Positions 1-9,071 of a DNA stretch of 56,652 bases are shown here, piece after piece. Origin of the DNA: an uncultured Clostridia bacterium (GTDB taxonomy: Bacteria > Bacillota > Clostridia > Oscillospirales > CAG-272); assembly GCA_947627475.1 (NCBI GenBank), contig CANQWE010000001.1, positions 71,069-127,720 of the forward strand, written 5' to 3'. The position numbers and the translations under genes were made by a program. The notes below the pieces were generated by a model. The model saw only the letters and a list, made by a program, of their open reading frames with translations, did no database searches and was not told the origin of the DNA. The first letter of the stretch is position 1; each line of letters opens with the position of its first letter.

Positions 1-1
1 G

Positions 2-409
2 GATGCATATGAAAGGGATCCGGCATCGTATCGCTTCGATCCCGCCTGGCAGCGGGAACTGGACTCTGTGTCCCACCGGGAATACGGAACCGGCTTTTTC
101 TTTTGCGATCCAAAAACAGAACCGAACCTGGTCACGCAGCCCGGCTATCTTCGGGAAAAAGCATATCTTGCCGTGGCAGCCAGCGGCGCAGATGAAGAGG
201 GCCGTGTTTCCTTTGTCCAGCGCAATAAAACGGTGCGGGGAAGTGTGGTCGAGGTTCTTTCTCCTGGCCGCCCGGGCCGTCCCTTTACGGCAGATGAAAT
301 GTGGGATGCCGATGGGGTTCCCCTGGAAACGGCTCCCCATCCGGGGATGACGTTTCTTTTAAAGCCTCCCTTTGCGGTAAGCGAGGGAGATATTCTGCGG
401 GAAGGCTAA
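2..409 (+). CDS. U32 family peptidase, C-terminal part (5' end outside window)
   Basis: The frame is open from the left edge (base 2) to the TAA ending at 409, giving about 135 residues of a protein that starts upstream. Motifs such as REYGTGFFF near residue 27, then a beta-rich tail (KTVRGSVVEVLSPGRPG, GMTFLLKPPFAVSEGDILREG), match the C-terminal domain of collagenase-like U32 peptidases, a family whose bacterial members include tRNA/rRNA hydroxylation proteins (TrhP, RlhA). The catalytic U32 core is outside the window, so the subfamily cannot be fixed. uppP follows 53 bp downstream on the same strand with no terminator between them, so the two may be co-transcribed. Confidence 0.8.
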   Translation, partial: DAYERDPASYRFDPAWQRELDSVSHREYGTGFFFCDPKTEPNLVTQPGYLREKAYLAVAASGADEEGRVSFVQRNKTVRGSVVEVLSPGRPGRPFTADEMWDADGVPLETAPHPGMTFLLKPPFAVSEGDILREG

Positions 410-462
410 AAACGTATACACCGGTACTAAGTCTCTAAACCTTCAAGAAAGGCACCTGTCAT

Positions 463-1320
463 ATGCAACTGATCATCGAACTTATCAAGTCGCTGCTGTT
501 AGGCATTATCCAGGGGATCACCGAATGGCTTCCCGTGAGCAGCACCGGACACCTGATCCTTTTTAATGAGTTTTTTCCATTAAAAGAAACCTCCGACGCC
601 TTTATGTCCATGTTTGATGTGGTCATTCAGCTGGGTTCGATTTTGGCCGTGGTGGTGATCTATTTTTCACGGCTCAACCCCTGGAGCAAAAAGAAAACCC
701 CTGCAGAAAACAGCTACACCCTGAAAATGTGGGGGAAAATCATTGTCGCCGTCCTTCCTGCAGCGGTGATCGGACTGCTGTTTGACGATCTGATCGATCA
801 GAGGCTGTCCAACTTTGTGGTGGTGGCCATCACCCTTATTTTATATGGTGTGGCATTTATCGTCATCGAGCGAACCCGCAGCAAAAAGCCCTTCCGCATT
901 GAGCAGCCGGAAAATATCGATATGAAAACAGCCTTGTTTATCGGTATGTTCCAGGTTCTCGCGCTCATTCCCGGTACCTCCCGCAGCGGCGCTACCATTG
1001 TAGGCGCTATGCTCCTGGGCGTATCCCGGACGGCGGCAGCCGAGTTCTCCTTTTTCCTGGCCGTACCTGTCATGTTTGGGGCCAGCGGTCTGCGGGGACT
1101 CAAATATGTCCTAAAGATTGCCTCCGGTGAGACGGAGATGTTCGGGATGACAGAACTGCTCGTCCTTTTGGTGGGCACCATTACGGCGTTTTTGGTATCT
1201 TTGGCGGTCATTCGATTCTTAGTCAGCTTTGTACGCCGCCATAGCTTCGAGAGCTTCGGCTGGTACCGGATTGCCCTTGGAGCCGCGGTGCTTCTCTATT
1301 TTCTGTTTGTACATTCGTAA
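463..1320 (+). CDS. uppP: Undecaprenyl-diphosphatase UppP (BacA)
   Basis: Integral membrane phosphatase of 285 residues that recycles the undecaprenyl lipid carrier for cell-wall synthesis by dephosphorylating undecaprenyl diphosphate; overexpression of the family gives bacitracin resistance. The two family signatures are visible: GITEWLPVSSTGHL near residues 19-32, and PGTSRSGATI near residues 169-178, which carry the active-site Glu, Ser and Arg residues. Multiple hydrophobic segments run through the protein and the length is normal for the family. The ATG at 463 is preceded by AGAAAGG, a reasonable ribosome binding site. Whether its transcript begins upstream with the U32 gene is not certain. 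Confidence 0.96.
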   Translation: MQLIIELIKSLLLGIIQGITEWLPVSSTGHLILFNEFFPLKETSDAFMSMFDVVIQLGSILAVVVIYFSRLNPWSKKKTPAENSYTLKMWGKIIVAVLPAAVIGLLFDDLIDQRLSNFVVVAITLILYGVAFIVIERTRSKKPFRIEQPENIDMKTALFIGMFQVLALIPGTSRSGATIVGAMLLGVSRTAAAEFSFFLAVPVMFGASGLRGLKYVLKIASGETEMFGMTELLVLLVGTITAFLVSLAVIRFLVSFVRRHSFESFGWYRIALGAAVLLYFLFVHS

Positions 1321-1361
1321 GTTGGATGCTGCCATAGCAATGGAAGAAAGCCTGTATCTCA

Positions 1362-1407
1362 CCCCCTGTCAGCGAACGCTGATACCCTCTTCAACCAGAG
1401 GGGGGCT
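1362..1407 (-). repeat. REP-like intergenic palindromic element (family R), copy 1
   Basis: The block carries a G/C-run hairpin plus a GTCAGCG...CGCTGA palindrome, the same two-part layout seen near 3147, 31746, 43468 and elsewhere here, in inverted orientation. It lies between uppP and the dGTPase gene. The rest of 1321-1603 shows no gene that I can support. Confidence 0.6.
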
Positions 1408-1603
1408 TACAAAGTTTGTGTAGCTCAATCAGGGGGCTTGAAATTATTAAATTTCCCTGCAGACAGCACAAAACCATTTTGACCCTGCCCGTGTTTTGCT
1501 GTGTGGAAACACCGGGAGGCGTTTCCAATGGCAACGATACCCTTGTGTTTTCCTTCAGCCTTTTTTGTGACAGCGCTTAAAAACTTTTGAAAGGAGTCCG
1601 CCT

Positions 1604-2794
1604 TTGAAATACGATGCCTTATCCAAAGAAATGCAGGATCGCATCTGCTATGATCGGCAGCATAATACTGTTCCAAAGGTGGGCTTTCCCGACGATTTGG
1701 CCCGGCGCAGAAATCCCGATCACGACCGCCCCACCTTGTGGCGTCCCCCCTTTGTACGGGATACGGATAAAATCCTCCATTCTGCCTATTATAACCGATT
1801 TACTGACAAAACCCAGGTTTTTTCCTTTTATAAAAACGACGACATCTCCCGCAGGGCGCTCCACGTCCAGCTGGTGTCCCGGATCGCCCGCACCATCGGC
1901 AGCGTGCTGGGCCTCAATCTGGATCTCATCGAAGCCATCGCCCTAGGGCACGATATGGGCCATACTCCCTTCGGCCATGCAGGAGAAACCTATTTGGACG
2001 AGCTGTATTTTGCCGGAACCGGTCGCCACTTTGCCCATAACGTTCACTCCGTACGGGTGTTAGACGGCATCTTTCCTTATAATATAACGCTGCAGACCCT
2101 CAACGGCATCCTGTCCCATGACGGGGAGATCGAGTGTGACGAATACCGCCCGCGACCGATGGAGGACTTTTCCGACTTGGATGCAGCCGTAGACGCCTGC
2201 TACCGGGACCGGGCCAACAACCGGCGTCTGATGCCTTCCACTTTGGAAGGCTGTCTGGTGCGCATCTGCGATATCATCTCTTATTTGGGAAAGGACCGGC
2301 AAGACGCCAAAAAAGCAGGACTGATTTCAGAGGATGCTTTTGCGTATGGTGCCATAGGCCGAATCAACGCGGAGATCATCAACAATTTAAGCGTCAATAT
2401 TATCGAAAACAGCTATGGAAAGCCCTACATTAAAATCGACCAGGAGTATTTTGACGCCCTTTCCGCAGCCAAACGCAGCAACTATCAGCAGATATACCAA
2501 AGCCCTGCTGTGGCTGGTCCCCAGCGGGATGTGATCCGGCCTATGTTTGAACGTCTGTACCGACGGCTGGTGGAGGATGTGAAAAAAGGCCGCAGCACTT
2601 CTCCTGTGTTCCGCCACCATATCGAGTTTGTCACAGCCGGCCATTATGTTCGGGAACTTCCCTATGAGGAAACAGATCCAGATACGATCGTCACCGATTA
2701 TATTGCATCCATGACGGACGATTACTTTGTGGAATTGCATCAATATTTGTTTCCTGGAGAGAAAACCATGAAATATCATGGATATTTTCAGTGA
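1604..2794 (+). CDS. dgt: dGTPase-like HD-domain dNTP triphosphohydrolase
   Basis: HD-superfamily protein of 396 residues related to deoxyguanosinetriphosphate triphosphohydrolase, which hydrolyses dNTPs to the nucleoside and tripolyphosphate. The N-terminal family signature (RDTDKILHSAYYNRFTDKTQVF region, residues 49-70) contains the Arg/His start of the HD domain, followed by GHDMGHTPFGHAGE near residues 113-126, the metal-binding HD motif. The start is TTG at 1604, chosen because AAAGGAG ends 8 bases upstream and the protein aligns from there. Substrate range (dGTP only or general dNTPs) cannot be read from sequence. A tRNA promoter starts 6 bp after its stop codon. Confidence 0.9.
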   Translation: MKYDALSKEMQDRICYDRQHNTVPKVGFPDDLARRRNPDHDRPTLWRPPFVRDTDKILHSAYYNRFTDKTQVFSFYKNDDISRRALHVQLVSRIARTIGSVLGLNLDLIEAIALGHDMGHTPFGHAGETYLDELYFAGTGRHFAHNVHSVRVLDGIFPYNITLQTLNGILSHDGEIECDEYRPRPMEDFSDLDAAVDACYRDRANNRRLMPSTLEGCLVRICDIISYLGKDRQDAKKAGLISEDAFAYGAIGRINAEIINNLSVNIIENSYGKPYIKIDQEYFDALSAAKRSNYQQIYQSPAVAGPQRDVIRPMFERLYRRLVEDVKKGRSTSPVFRHHIEFVTAGHYVRELPYEETDPDTIVTDYIASMTDDYFVELHQYLFPGEKTMKYHGYFQ

Positions 2795-2800
2795 ACTGTA

Positions 2801-2829
2801 TTGACAAGCCACCTTTTCTTTGTTATAAT
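2801..2829 (+). promoter_or_regulatory. Sigma-A promoter of tRNA-Thr
   Basis: TTGACA at 2801-2806 and TATAAT at 2824-2829 with a 17-bp spacer: a perfect consensus promoter placed 40 bp before the tRNA. Confidence 0.9.
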
Positions 2830-2869
2830 AGGCAGGCGGAAATCACAAGAAGGCATTTTTCGCCTGTTT

Positions 2870-2945
2870 GCTGATATAGCTCAGCTGGCAGAGCACGTCA
2901 TTGGTAATGACGAGGTCGGCGGTTCGAATCCGCCTATCAGCTCCA
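2870..2945 (+). tRNA. tRNA-Thr (anticodon GGT)
   Basis: A complete cloverleaf can be folded by eye: acceptor stem GCTGATA/TATCAGC, D arm GCTC...GAGC, anticodon stem CGTCA/TGACG with loop TTGGTAA (anticodon GGT, threonine), T arm GGCGG-TTCGAAT-CCGCC, discriminator T and encoded CCA (2943-2945). It has its own consensus promoter and an intrinsic terminator immediately downstream, so it is a single-gene transcription unit. Confidence 0.97.
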
Positions 2946-2947
2946 AA

Positions 2948-2976
2948 AACCGTTCGTGGCAGCGAACGGTTTTTTG
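2948..2976 (+). terminator. Intrinsic terminator of tRNA-Thr
   Basis: Nine-bp stem AACCGTTCG/CGAACGGTT with a 6-nt loop followed by a T run, beginning 3 bp after the CCA end. Confidence 0.9.
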
Positions 2977-3010
2977 CTTTTGTAAGGGAGAGATACGGCG
3001 GACACCCCCC

Positions 3011-3066
3011 CAGTGTCTCGAAGCGACTCTGGAGGAGTCGCCTCGCGTGCCACATCACAGGGGAGC
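3011..3066 (+). repeat. Dispersed repeat module C, copy 1
   Basis: This stretch shares long near-identical blocks with 31924-31979 (AAGCGACTCTGGAGGAGT, then CCTCGCGTGCC, then CATCACAGGGGAGCCA). In this copy CGACTC and GAGTCG form a 6-bp hairpin; in the other copy the second arm has decayed. No coding capacity is evident. Confidence 0.75.
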
Positions 3067-3146
3067 CAAAATATGTGTATGCGCTTTGCAGGGGCTCCCC
3101 GGGAGTCGCCTGGAGATATTTGCTCTCCCTCGCATTGCACCCCCAA

Positions 3147-3190
3147 GTCCCCCTCTGACTGAGGGGGACAGCGTTCGCTGACAGGGGGAC
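3147..3190 (+). repeat. REP-like intergenic palindromic element (family R), copy 2
   Basis: CCCCCTC...GAGGGGG hairpin followed directly by CAGCGTTCGCTG and a G run. This is the clearest copy of the two-hairpin R element. It lies in the 570-bp gap between the tRNA terminator and the next gene; apart from modules C and R and the promoter near 3482 I see nothing else there. Confidence 0.7.
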
Positions 3191-3481
3191 AGATATACAG
3201 ACTTCCCTTGTATGTTCCTTGACAATGTACTGCGGCACAGCCTTAAAAAAGAAGAAACTTTGACAAAATGTCTAAACAAAATATGAATAAAGTAAATATT
3301 TTGAAACGGATTCGTAAAAAAAGAAACAATCAAATTATAATAATAGAATTTTTCTCAATATGTTGATTTTGCAGTATACATTGCCTCAATAAGTAGGGGA
3401 GGGCTGTCTAAAACACACGCTGTTTTTTCAAAAATCCCTTTGTCTGCTCTGTAAAATGCACAAAAAAGTGCCGAAAAAGTA

Positions 3482-3510
3482 TTGACAATTTGTTATAAGA
3501 ATGCTACAAT
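3482..3510 (+). promoter_or_regulatory. Sigma-A promoter of the dockerin surface protein gene
   Basis: TTGACA (3482-3487), 17-bp spacer, TACAAT (3505-3510), 33 bp before the start codon of the 3543 gene. Confidence 0.85.
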
Positions 3511-3542
3511 GATTTTACCAAAATTATATGGAGGTTTACCCT

Positions 3543-6419
3543 ATGAAAAAAGTATTAGCACTTGTGCTTACTTTGTCAATGCTCGTAGGCACGCTGGCCG
3601 TGGGCCTGTCGGCTGCCTTTGAGTTTACTGCTTCACCAGATGGGGATAAGTTTGAAAATGTATATTCTGTCCCGCTGGAAAACAATGCTGGAAGGGTTAC
3701 ATATTTTCACCTTGGCAGCCCTTCCTCTGCAAACCGCAATCTGGTATTTGATTTCTGGTTTGAAAAAGAGGAAGGCGGACTTGGCGTAAACTATGGCAGC
3801 GCGACTTATCCTTTTGTCAGAATTGACAGAATTGGATTGAATGTTGGCGGAGAGGAAAAAACGCTCGCTTACGATTTTGAAGTTGGAGAGAAATATAATA
3901 TTTCGCTTCGCACAGGCGACGCTGAGGCAGGCAAAACCGATGTCAAAATTAATGGACAGTCGATCGGTTCGATTGATGGTCAGCTTCACAGCGGCGATGC
4001 TATATATTGCGGCGCAGATGGTATCCTGATGGATAACATCAGACTGACAGATGGCAACGATACCCAGGCCGAATTTGATTTTGACGGTACTTCACGCGGA
4101 GGAGATACTGCTGGCGATACTGTCACAGCGCTTGAATTCCGCCGTGATTTGGGCAAGAAATATGGTATGGCTGATGCAAAAGCTTATACCTTTGCTAAGG
4201 TGGGAGAAGGCTGGAAAAATGAAGATGGCACCTTTGCAATTGAATTTGATATGAGTTTCATTAGCAATCCGACTACACAAAATGAATTGGAGCCCAACGG
4301 CAATGGTCCTTGGATCACCAATGAGAAAATCGGTGTTGGTTTAAACCAAGAGGGACAGAATGTGGCGTATTCCTTCCAGCCGGATGAATGGTACCATGTC
4401 AAATATGTCTCCCTGGCCGACAAGACAGAAATTTATGTAAACGGCGTACAAGTGGAAGGCACCTTCCCCAAAATGGAAGGAATGTGTATCAATGATAGTG
4501 GATATGTGTTCTGGCCTGAAGGTATGAAGATGGACAATCTCAAGGTAGGGAACAAAGCAGTCATTGACTTTGAGGGGGATAGCTGGAATTCCGTATTTGA
4601 AGGTTGCGCATTTTCACAGGTAGAGTATGTAGGCGAAGCTGTGAATATCTGGGATCACATCTCGACGCAAGAGGTAGAAGGCGAAGCTACGCTGATCAGC
4701 CCTGTATTCAACGAGGAGAAGAACCCCAACAAACCCAACACGAAAAATGGGGAAAACTATGCTGGGGCAAATGCTTTGTACCTGACAACCAAGTATAACA
4801 ACAAAGTTGGAAGCCAGTACATTGTAAACTTTGACCTTGCGATTTATCCGGACAAAGAAGGAACCATCTGCGATGATAAAACGCTGGATGGAGCTTGGCT
4901 TGAATTTATCGTGAACAAGTTTGCTTCCGGTGACGGTTCTCGTGTCAAGATCGGAAACAAATTTGTCGGGGTACATAAAGACTTGTACTACTATGGCGAA
5001 GACGCCGTAGGCGCTACTGACGCGGTAAAGAATATGACTCCCTGGACTGCCGGTGAATTCCATAACGTAACTATCCAGGTGCAGAACGGTACTTTGACAA
5101 TTTATTTGGACAAAGAAGTAGTTTACACCGCACCTGTAGGAATGAACTACTATGAAGATCTTGCAATTCTTTACACCAACAACTGTGGTGTTGTGATTGA
5201 TAACTTCTATGTATACGATGCAAAAACCTTTGATACATTGGTTACCGGACTGGATATCAACGATGGTTCCGACTATGAGAAAACCATTTCTGATGTAAAG
5301 GCTACCGGTGCAGACGCTTGTGCTGCAAATGGCGGGCATATTTATCATTGGGCAACAACTGCTCCCACAAAGTGCTATGAGCAGGGCACAAACACCTATA
5401 CCTGTTATGTTTGCGGTGCAACAGAAGAAAAACAGGAAATTCCGATGCTGGAACATAAATTCCAGGCGTATGACATTAACCGTGTAGAGACAGACGAAGA
5501 GGGCAATACCATTGCTTATACTAAGTGTCAGGAAAGCGATGGCTGTGTTGAAAAGAGATATGTAGTGCTTCCTACGGCAGAAGAGGATTACACTGGCACG
5601 CTCAACTTCTTCCACGACTTTACCGATGATTTTGTAAAAGTTACCACAGATTCCAGTGAGTGTGGTCTCATCTTTGAGGATGGCGTTGGCAGATACGTTG
5701 ATTCTGACTTAAACTATAATAGAATCAGACTGGGTACAAACATGACAAAAGAAGAGCTGAACGAAAAGGGTATGACCTACGGCTTTGATTTTGTCTACAA
5801 CGGAACATTCGATACCAATGATACTGTAGGTAACGGCCATTACTTCGGTGTTGGTATTGGTAAAAATCTGCTGGGAACAATGCAAGCTGGCTACGATGCG
5901 CAAGAGCAGGTGTTCTTCCTGCGGGCTAATCCGATTGCCGGCGGCGATTCAAAAAATGAGAAGAGTGATGTCATAAAGCTGATTGTTGGCGAGACTTATA
6001 ACTTTGAAGTGAAGTTGTACGCTCCGCAGCCTAAGGGTCCCGAAGACGCTGAAAAATGTGAGCTTGCTCTGTATCTTAATGGCGTAAAGGTTGTAAATAT
6101 GACTGGAATAGAAGTATTTACCCTTTGCAACTATGAACAAAACCTTGATTCCTTCTTCTTCTGGAACTTTGGTGTTGCTATGGATATGGATAACTACCAT
6201 GTCGGTAGCTATGATTTCGCTTGGAACAGAGAATATATGGGCGATGTAGACGGCGACTACTCCATCACTGTAGAAGACGCAGCGCTCATGAGACAGTATC
6301 TTGCAAAGATCATTGATGAAACCGGATTTGCTGCTGTTTCCAGAGCAGACGTAAATATGGACGGATTTATCGATGCAAAAGACCAGCTCCGGATCAGAAA
6401 GCATCTTGCTGGTGTTTAA
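3543..6419 (+). CDS. Secreted multi-domain protein with LamG-like modules and C-terminal dockerin
   Basis: Predicted 958-residue exported protein. It has a signal peptide (MKKVLALVLTLSMLVGTLA...), then three or four beta-rich segments resembling concanavalin/LamG-type carbohydrate-binding modules (about residues 28-200, 215-350, 380-590 and 680-890; recurring features are VKINGQSIG, IYVNGVQVEG, LYLNGVKVV and 'MDN' lead-outs). Between the last two is a Cys-rich stretch with paired CYVCG and TKC..SDGC motifs (about 610-675). The last 60 residues (899-958) are a dockerin: DVDGDYSITVEDA...ADVNMDGFIDAKD, two Ca-binding loops each followed by a helix. ATG 3543 is preferred over 3528 because GGAGG (3531-3535) sits at the right distance. 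No catalytic domain is recognised, so it may be a binding or structural subunit. The dockerin could bind the cohesin protein encoded next. Confidence 0.85.
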   Translation: MKKVLALVLTLSMLVGTLAVGLSAAFEFTASPDGDKFENVYSVPLENNAGRVTYFHLGSPSSANRNLVFDFWFEKEEGGLGVNYGSATYPFVRIDRIGLNVGGEEKTLAYDFEVGEKYNISLRTGDAEAGKTDVKINGQSIGSIDGQLHSGDAIYCGADGILMDNIRLTDGNDTQAEFDFDGTSRGGDTAGDTVTALEFRRDLGKKYGMADAKAYTFAKVGEGWKNEDGTFAIEFDMSFISNPTTQNELEPNGNGPWITNEKIGVGLNQEGQNVAYSFQPDEWYHVKYVSLADKTEIYVNGVQVEGTFPKMEGMCINDSGYVFWPEGMKMDNLKVGNKAVIDFEGDSWNSVFEGCAFSQVEYVGEAVNIWDHISTQEVEGEATLISPVFNEEKNPNKPNTKNGENYAGANALYLTTKYNNKVGSQYIVNFDLAIYPDKEGTICDDKTLDGAWLEFIVNKFASGDGSRVKIGNKFVGVHKDLYYYGEDAVGATDAVKNMTPWTAGEFHNVTIQVQNGTLTIYLDKEVVYTAPVGMNYYEDLAILYTNNCGVVIDNFYVYDAKTFDTLVTGLDINDGSDYEKTISDVKATGADACAANGGHIYHWATTAPTKCYEQGTNTYTCYVCGATEEKQEIPMLEHKFQAYDINRVETDEEGNTIAYTKCQESDGCVEKRYVVLPTAEEDYTGTLNFFHDFTDDFVKVTTDSSECGLIFEDGVGRYVDSDLNYNRIRLGTNMTKEELNEKGMTYGFDFVYNGTFDTNDTVGNGHYFGVGIGKNLLGTMQAGYDAQEQVFFLRANPIAGGDSKNEKSDVIKLIVGETYNFEVKLYAPQPKGPEDAEKCELALYLNGVKVVNMTGIEVFTLCNYEQNLDSFFFWNFGVAMDMDNYHVGSYDFAWNREYMGDVDGDYSITVEDAALMRQYLAKIIDETGFAAVSRADVNMDGFIDAKDQLRIRKHLAGV

Positions 6420-6442
6420 GTTATAAAAATAGCTTAGCAATA

Positions 6443-6473
6443 AAAAGCCTCCACAATGTGGGGGCTTTTTTGC
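6443..6473 (+). terminator. Intrinsic terminator after the dockerin surface protein
   Basis: AAAAAGCCTCCACA / TGTGGGGGCTTTTTT stem with a T tail, 24 bp after the stop codon. It separates this gene from the cohesin gene, which has its own promoter. Confidence 0.9.
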
Positions 6474-6572
6474 AACGTTAATTCTGTAAAATAACTATAA
6501 AAAAAGGTGGATAAAATGTAAAAAAAATATAAAATATGCTTGTATTTTTCGTTTAAATATAATAGAAATGAC

Positions 6573-6601
6573 TTGACATTCAGCTTATAAACAGCTATAA
6601 T
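6573..6601 (+). promoter_or_regulatory. Sigma-A promoter of the cohesin protein gene
   Basis: TTGACA (6573-6578), 17-bp spacer, TATAAT (6596-6601): perfect consensus, 35 bp before the start codon. Confidence 0.9.
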
Positions 6602-6635
6602 AAATATGTATTATAAACTTGGAGGTAAAATCCAG

Positions 6636-8996
6636 ATGAAAAAGCTTATTTCATTGCTGGTTGTGGCAGCAATGCTTGTTGCCGGAATAGTGGTCGTTGT
6701 TCCGGGAACAGCCGCTGATCTTCCTGATACAGATCTTTATACCCATGTTACCGGAGAGATCAGTGAAGACAAAAGCACACTGACTATGACAGTGGAGTTG
6801 GGAAACAACCCTGGCCTATGGTGCTATAGAACCTTTGTCAGCTACAATGCTGAGGCGCTGAAGCTCACGTCCATCGAAAATAAAGACGTGTGGTCGGCAC
6901 AGGAATATATTCCTGGCAATATCAACTCTAATCCTGTGACATATTATGCACAGTCAACGGCCTATAATCTCAACAATACCAATAACGGTGTTGTTGCTGT
7001 TTACACGTTCCAGATTCTTAACCAGGAAGCAGATTTTAACGTAAAGTTGTCTGTAAACGCAAATGAGGTCTTTGGTGTAACGGAGGACGGTACTAAGATT
7101 CCGCATACCATGCAGATCATCAACGAGTGTCCCCAGTATCTTCCTATTGACACAACCGAGTTGGATCAATTGGCTGCTGACGTGTTGGCGCTGCCCGCAT
7201 ATGAGGAACTGACAGAAGAGCAGATTACAAGCATGCTGGGTTATTATGAAAAAATTCATGGACTCCAGGGAAGAGAACAGGCTTATTTTACAGAGAGCCA
7301 TGCAGACGCTATTACGAAAATTGACGAACTCTATGCCGCACATCAGTGGGCTGAAGAAAAAGAGCAGCTGGATGCACTGGGCGCAAGAGTAGAAGCGCTT
7401 CCTGCATATGCAGAGATGAGCGATGAGCAGGTGCAGGAAATGCTTGCACTGCGTACAGAGCTTTCTGCATTGGAAGGCGATGCAAAAACTTATGTAGAAA
7501 CTACATATGCAGATGCAATTGCACGTTTGGAGGCTTCCTACGAAGCATTTATGCATGAGGAAGGTTTGAACGCATACGGAGAAAAACTGGCTGCGCTGCC
7601 TGCCTTTGAACAGATGAGCGAAGCACAGGTAGCAGAAATGTTGTCTTTGAAGGACGAGCTGGCCGCGCTGCCTGCCGAAGATTTGGACTATGTAAAAGCT
7701 ACGTTTGCAGAGGACTATGCAAGATTTGAAGCTTCTTTGGCTGCTTATGCCCATGCGGAAGAGCTGAAGGCTGTAGGCGAAAAGATAGAAGCACTTCCTG
7801 CATATGACGGGATGAGCGAAGCACAGGTAGCAGAAATGTTGTCTCTGATCGAACAGCTGAATGCTATGCCTGAAGCAGATGTAAACTACATTAAAGAAAA
7901 CTATAGCGAAGCCTACAACAGACTCCAGGATTCCTATGCAAGATATACCCGTGTTCAGGAATTGGATGCACTGGGTGCAAGAATCAACGCGCTGCCCGAA
8001 AACTACGCTGACATGACAGAAGAGCAGATTGCAGAAATGCTGGCTTTGGTAGAAGCCCTGGATGCAATCACAGATACAGCAGACCAGGAATATCTGATGA
8101 ACAATTATGCAGATGGCCTCACAAACCTGGAAATAAACTATATGCTTTATCTGTATGATATACAGGTAAAGGATATTATTGCTCGTATCGAAGCCCTGCC
8201 TGACTATAAAGTAATCACCGAGGAGTATAAGGAAGAAGTAACGGAATTGTATGTACTGGTGATGGGCAGTCTTGCTGCGCCTCAGATCAAAGCAGAGATT
8301 CCCGAGGCTTACGCAAACTTTGTAAACGCTTACTTTAAGCTGGTTTACGGCGGTACAGATGCGGTGGATATGGATAAAGTAAATTCCTTTGTGGAAACTG
8401 CAAATGGACTGATTGCATCGGAAGAATTGACGGATGAACAAAAGGAACAGATTCTGGATTTGCTGTATTCTATTGTATCGATGGAAGAAGACCAGATGAT
8501 CAATGTAGATTATATTGCACTCAATAATCCTGAAACTTTTATAGGTTTGATTGAAAAATACATTGAAATTATCAGCAGCGAAGAAGTCGATGAAGAACTT
8601 TTGATCAGCCTGACCGAAAAGGTAATGGGACTGCCTGCATATGAAGATATGACAGCAGAAGATATTGCTGCGCTGGAAGAAATCATTGATGCAATTTCTA
8701 ACTTGAATCCTGTAGAAATGTTCCAGTTTAAAGTATTAAGTCAAGAGGCATATGAAAAGTATCTTGCTCTGTATGAAGCTTATATGGCAGACAAGGGCGG
8801 TGAGGAGCCGCAGCCCCCTGTGACGACAGACACTGCCGGGGATGATACAACCGTTTCTGGCGGCAACAACGGTTCTGGAGATAAGAAGCCTCCCCAGACC
8901 GGCGACAATATGATGTATATTTTTATTGCGGCAGCTGTTGCAGCTGTAGCATGCACAGCAGTTGTTGTGATCCGCAAGAAAAAGGAAACTGTATAA
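6636..8996 (+). CDS. Cohesin-domain surface protein with helical repeat stalk and PPQTGD anchor
   Basis: Predicted 786-residue anchored protein. A signal peptide (residues 1-27) is followed by a cohesin-like beta domain (about 36-162) with the family pattern 'V.LGNNPGLWCYRTFVSYNAEAL' then 'NNGVVAVYTFQIL....F.VKLSVNANEVFG'. Residues about 172-500 are at least five helical repeats of 66-69 residues with the core ALPAY..MSEEQVAEML and a Y-x2-A-x2-RLE-x-SY end; three more degenerate units follow. The C terminus is KKPPQTGDN, a hydrophobic helix and RKKKETV, an LPxTG-like sortase signal or plain membrane anchor. ATG 6636 has CTTGGAGG 10 bp upstream; the ATG at 6606 has none. Cohesins bind dockerins, and three dockerin proteins are encoded nearby, so this is probably their anchoring scaffold. 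The cohesin call rests on motif reading only. Confidence 0.8.
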   Translation: MKKLISLLVVAAMLVAGIVVVVPGTAADLPDTDLYTHVTGEISEDKSTLTMTVELGNNPGLWCYRTFVSYNAEALKLTSIENKDVWSAQEYIPGNINSNPVTYYAQSTAYNLNNTNNGVVAVYTFQILNQEADFNVKLSVNANEVFGVTEDGTKIPHTMQIINECPQYLPIDTTELDQLAADVLALPAYEELTEEQITSMLGYYEKIHGLQGREQAYFTESHADAITKIDELYAAHQWAEEKEQLDALGARVEALPAYAEMSDEQVQEMLALRTELSALEGDAKTYVETTYADAIARLEASYEAFMHEEGLNAYGEKLAALPAFEQMSEAQVAEMLSLKDELAALPAEDLDYVKATFAEDYARFEASLAAYAHAEELKAVGEKIEALPAYDGMSEAQVAEMLSLIEQLNAMPEADVNYIKENYSEAYNRLQDSYARYTRVQELDALGARINALPENYADMTEEQIAEMLALVEALDAITDTADQEYLMNNYADGLTNLEINYMLYLYDIQVKDIIARIEALPDYKVITEEYKEEVTELYVLVMGSLAAPQIKAEIPEAYANFVNAYFKLVYGGTDAVDMDKVNSFVETANGLIASEELTDEQKEQILDLLYSIVSMEEDQMINVDYIALNNPETFIGLIEKYIEIISSEEVDEELLISLTEKVMGLPAYEDMTAEDIAALEEIIDAISNLNPVEMFQFKVLSQEAYEKYLALYEAYMADKGGEEPQPPVTTDTAGDDTTVSGGNNGSGDKKPPQTGDNMMYIFIAAAVAAVACTAVVVIRKKKETV
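7209..8210 (+). repeat. In-gene tandem repeats encoding 66-69-residue helical units
   Basis: Equivalent codons of successive units start at 7209, 7416, 7614, 7812 and 8013, spacings of 207, 198, 198 and 201 bp. The units at 7614 and 7812 share more than 30 identical nucleotides (ATGAGCGAAGCACAGGTAGC and onward), pointing to recent duplication. The units form the stalk of the cohesin protein. Confidence 0.9.
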
Positions 8997-9004
8997 AAGA
9001 TAAA

Positions 9005-9039
9005 TAAAAAAGGCCGCAGGATTTCCTGCGGCCTTTTTT
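9005..9039 (+). terminator. Intrinsic terminator after the cohesin protein gene
   Basis: AAAAAGGCCGCAGGA / TCCTGCGGCCTTTTT, a 15-bp stem with a 2-nt tip and T run, 9 bp after the stop codon. Confidence 0.93.
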
Positions 9040-9071
9040 ACAAAAATCCTATTTGAGTTCATAAAATGCTG

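Noticed and set aside
6954..8441. Minus-strand open frame of 495 codons inside the cohesin gene
   Set aside because: Its Cys/Phe-rich, repetitive translation mirrors the tandem repeats on the plus strand; no ribosome site.
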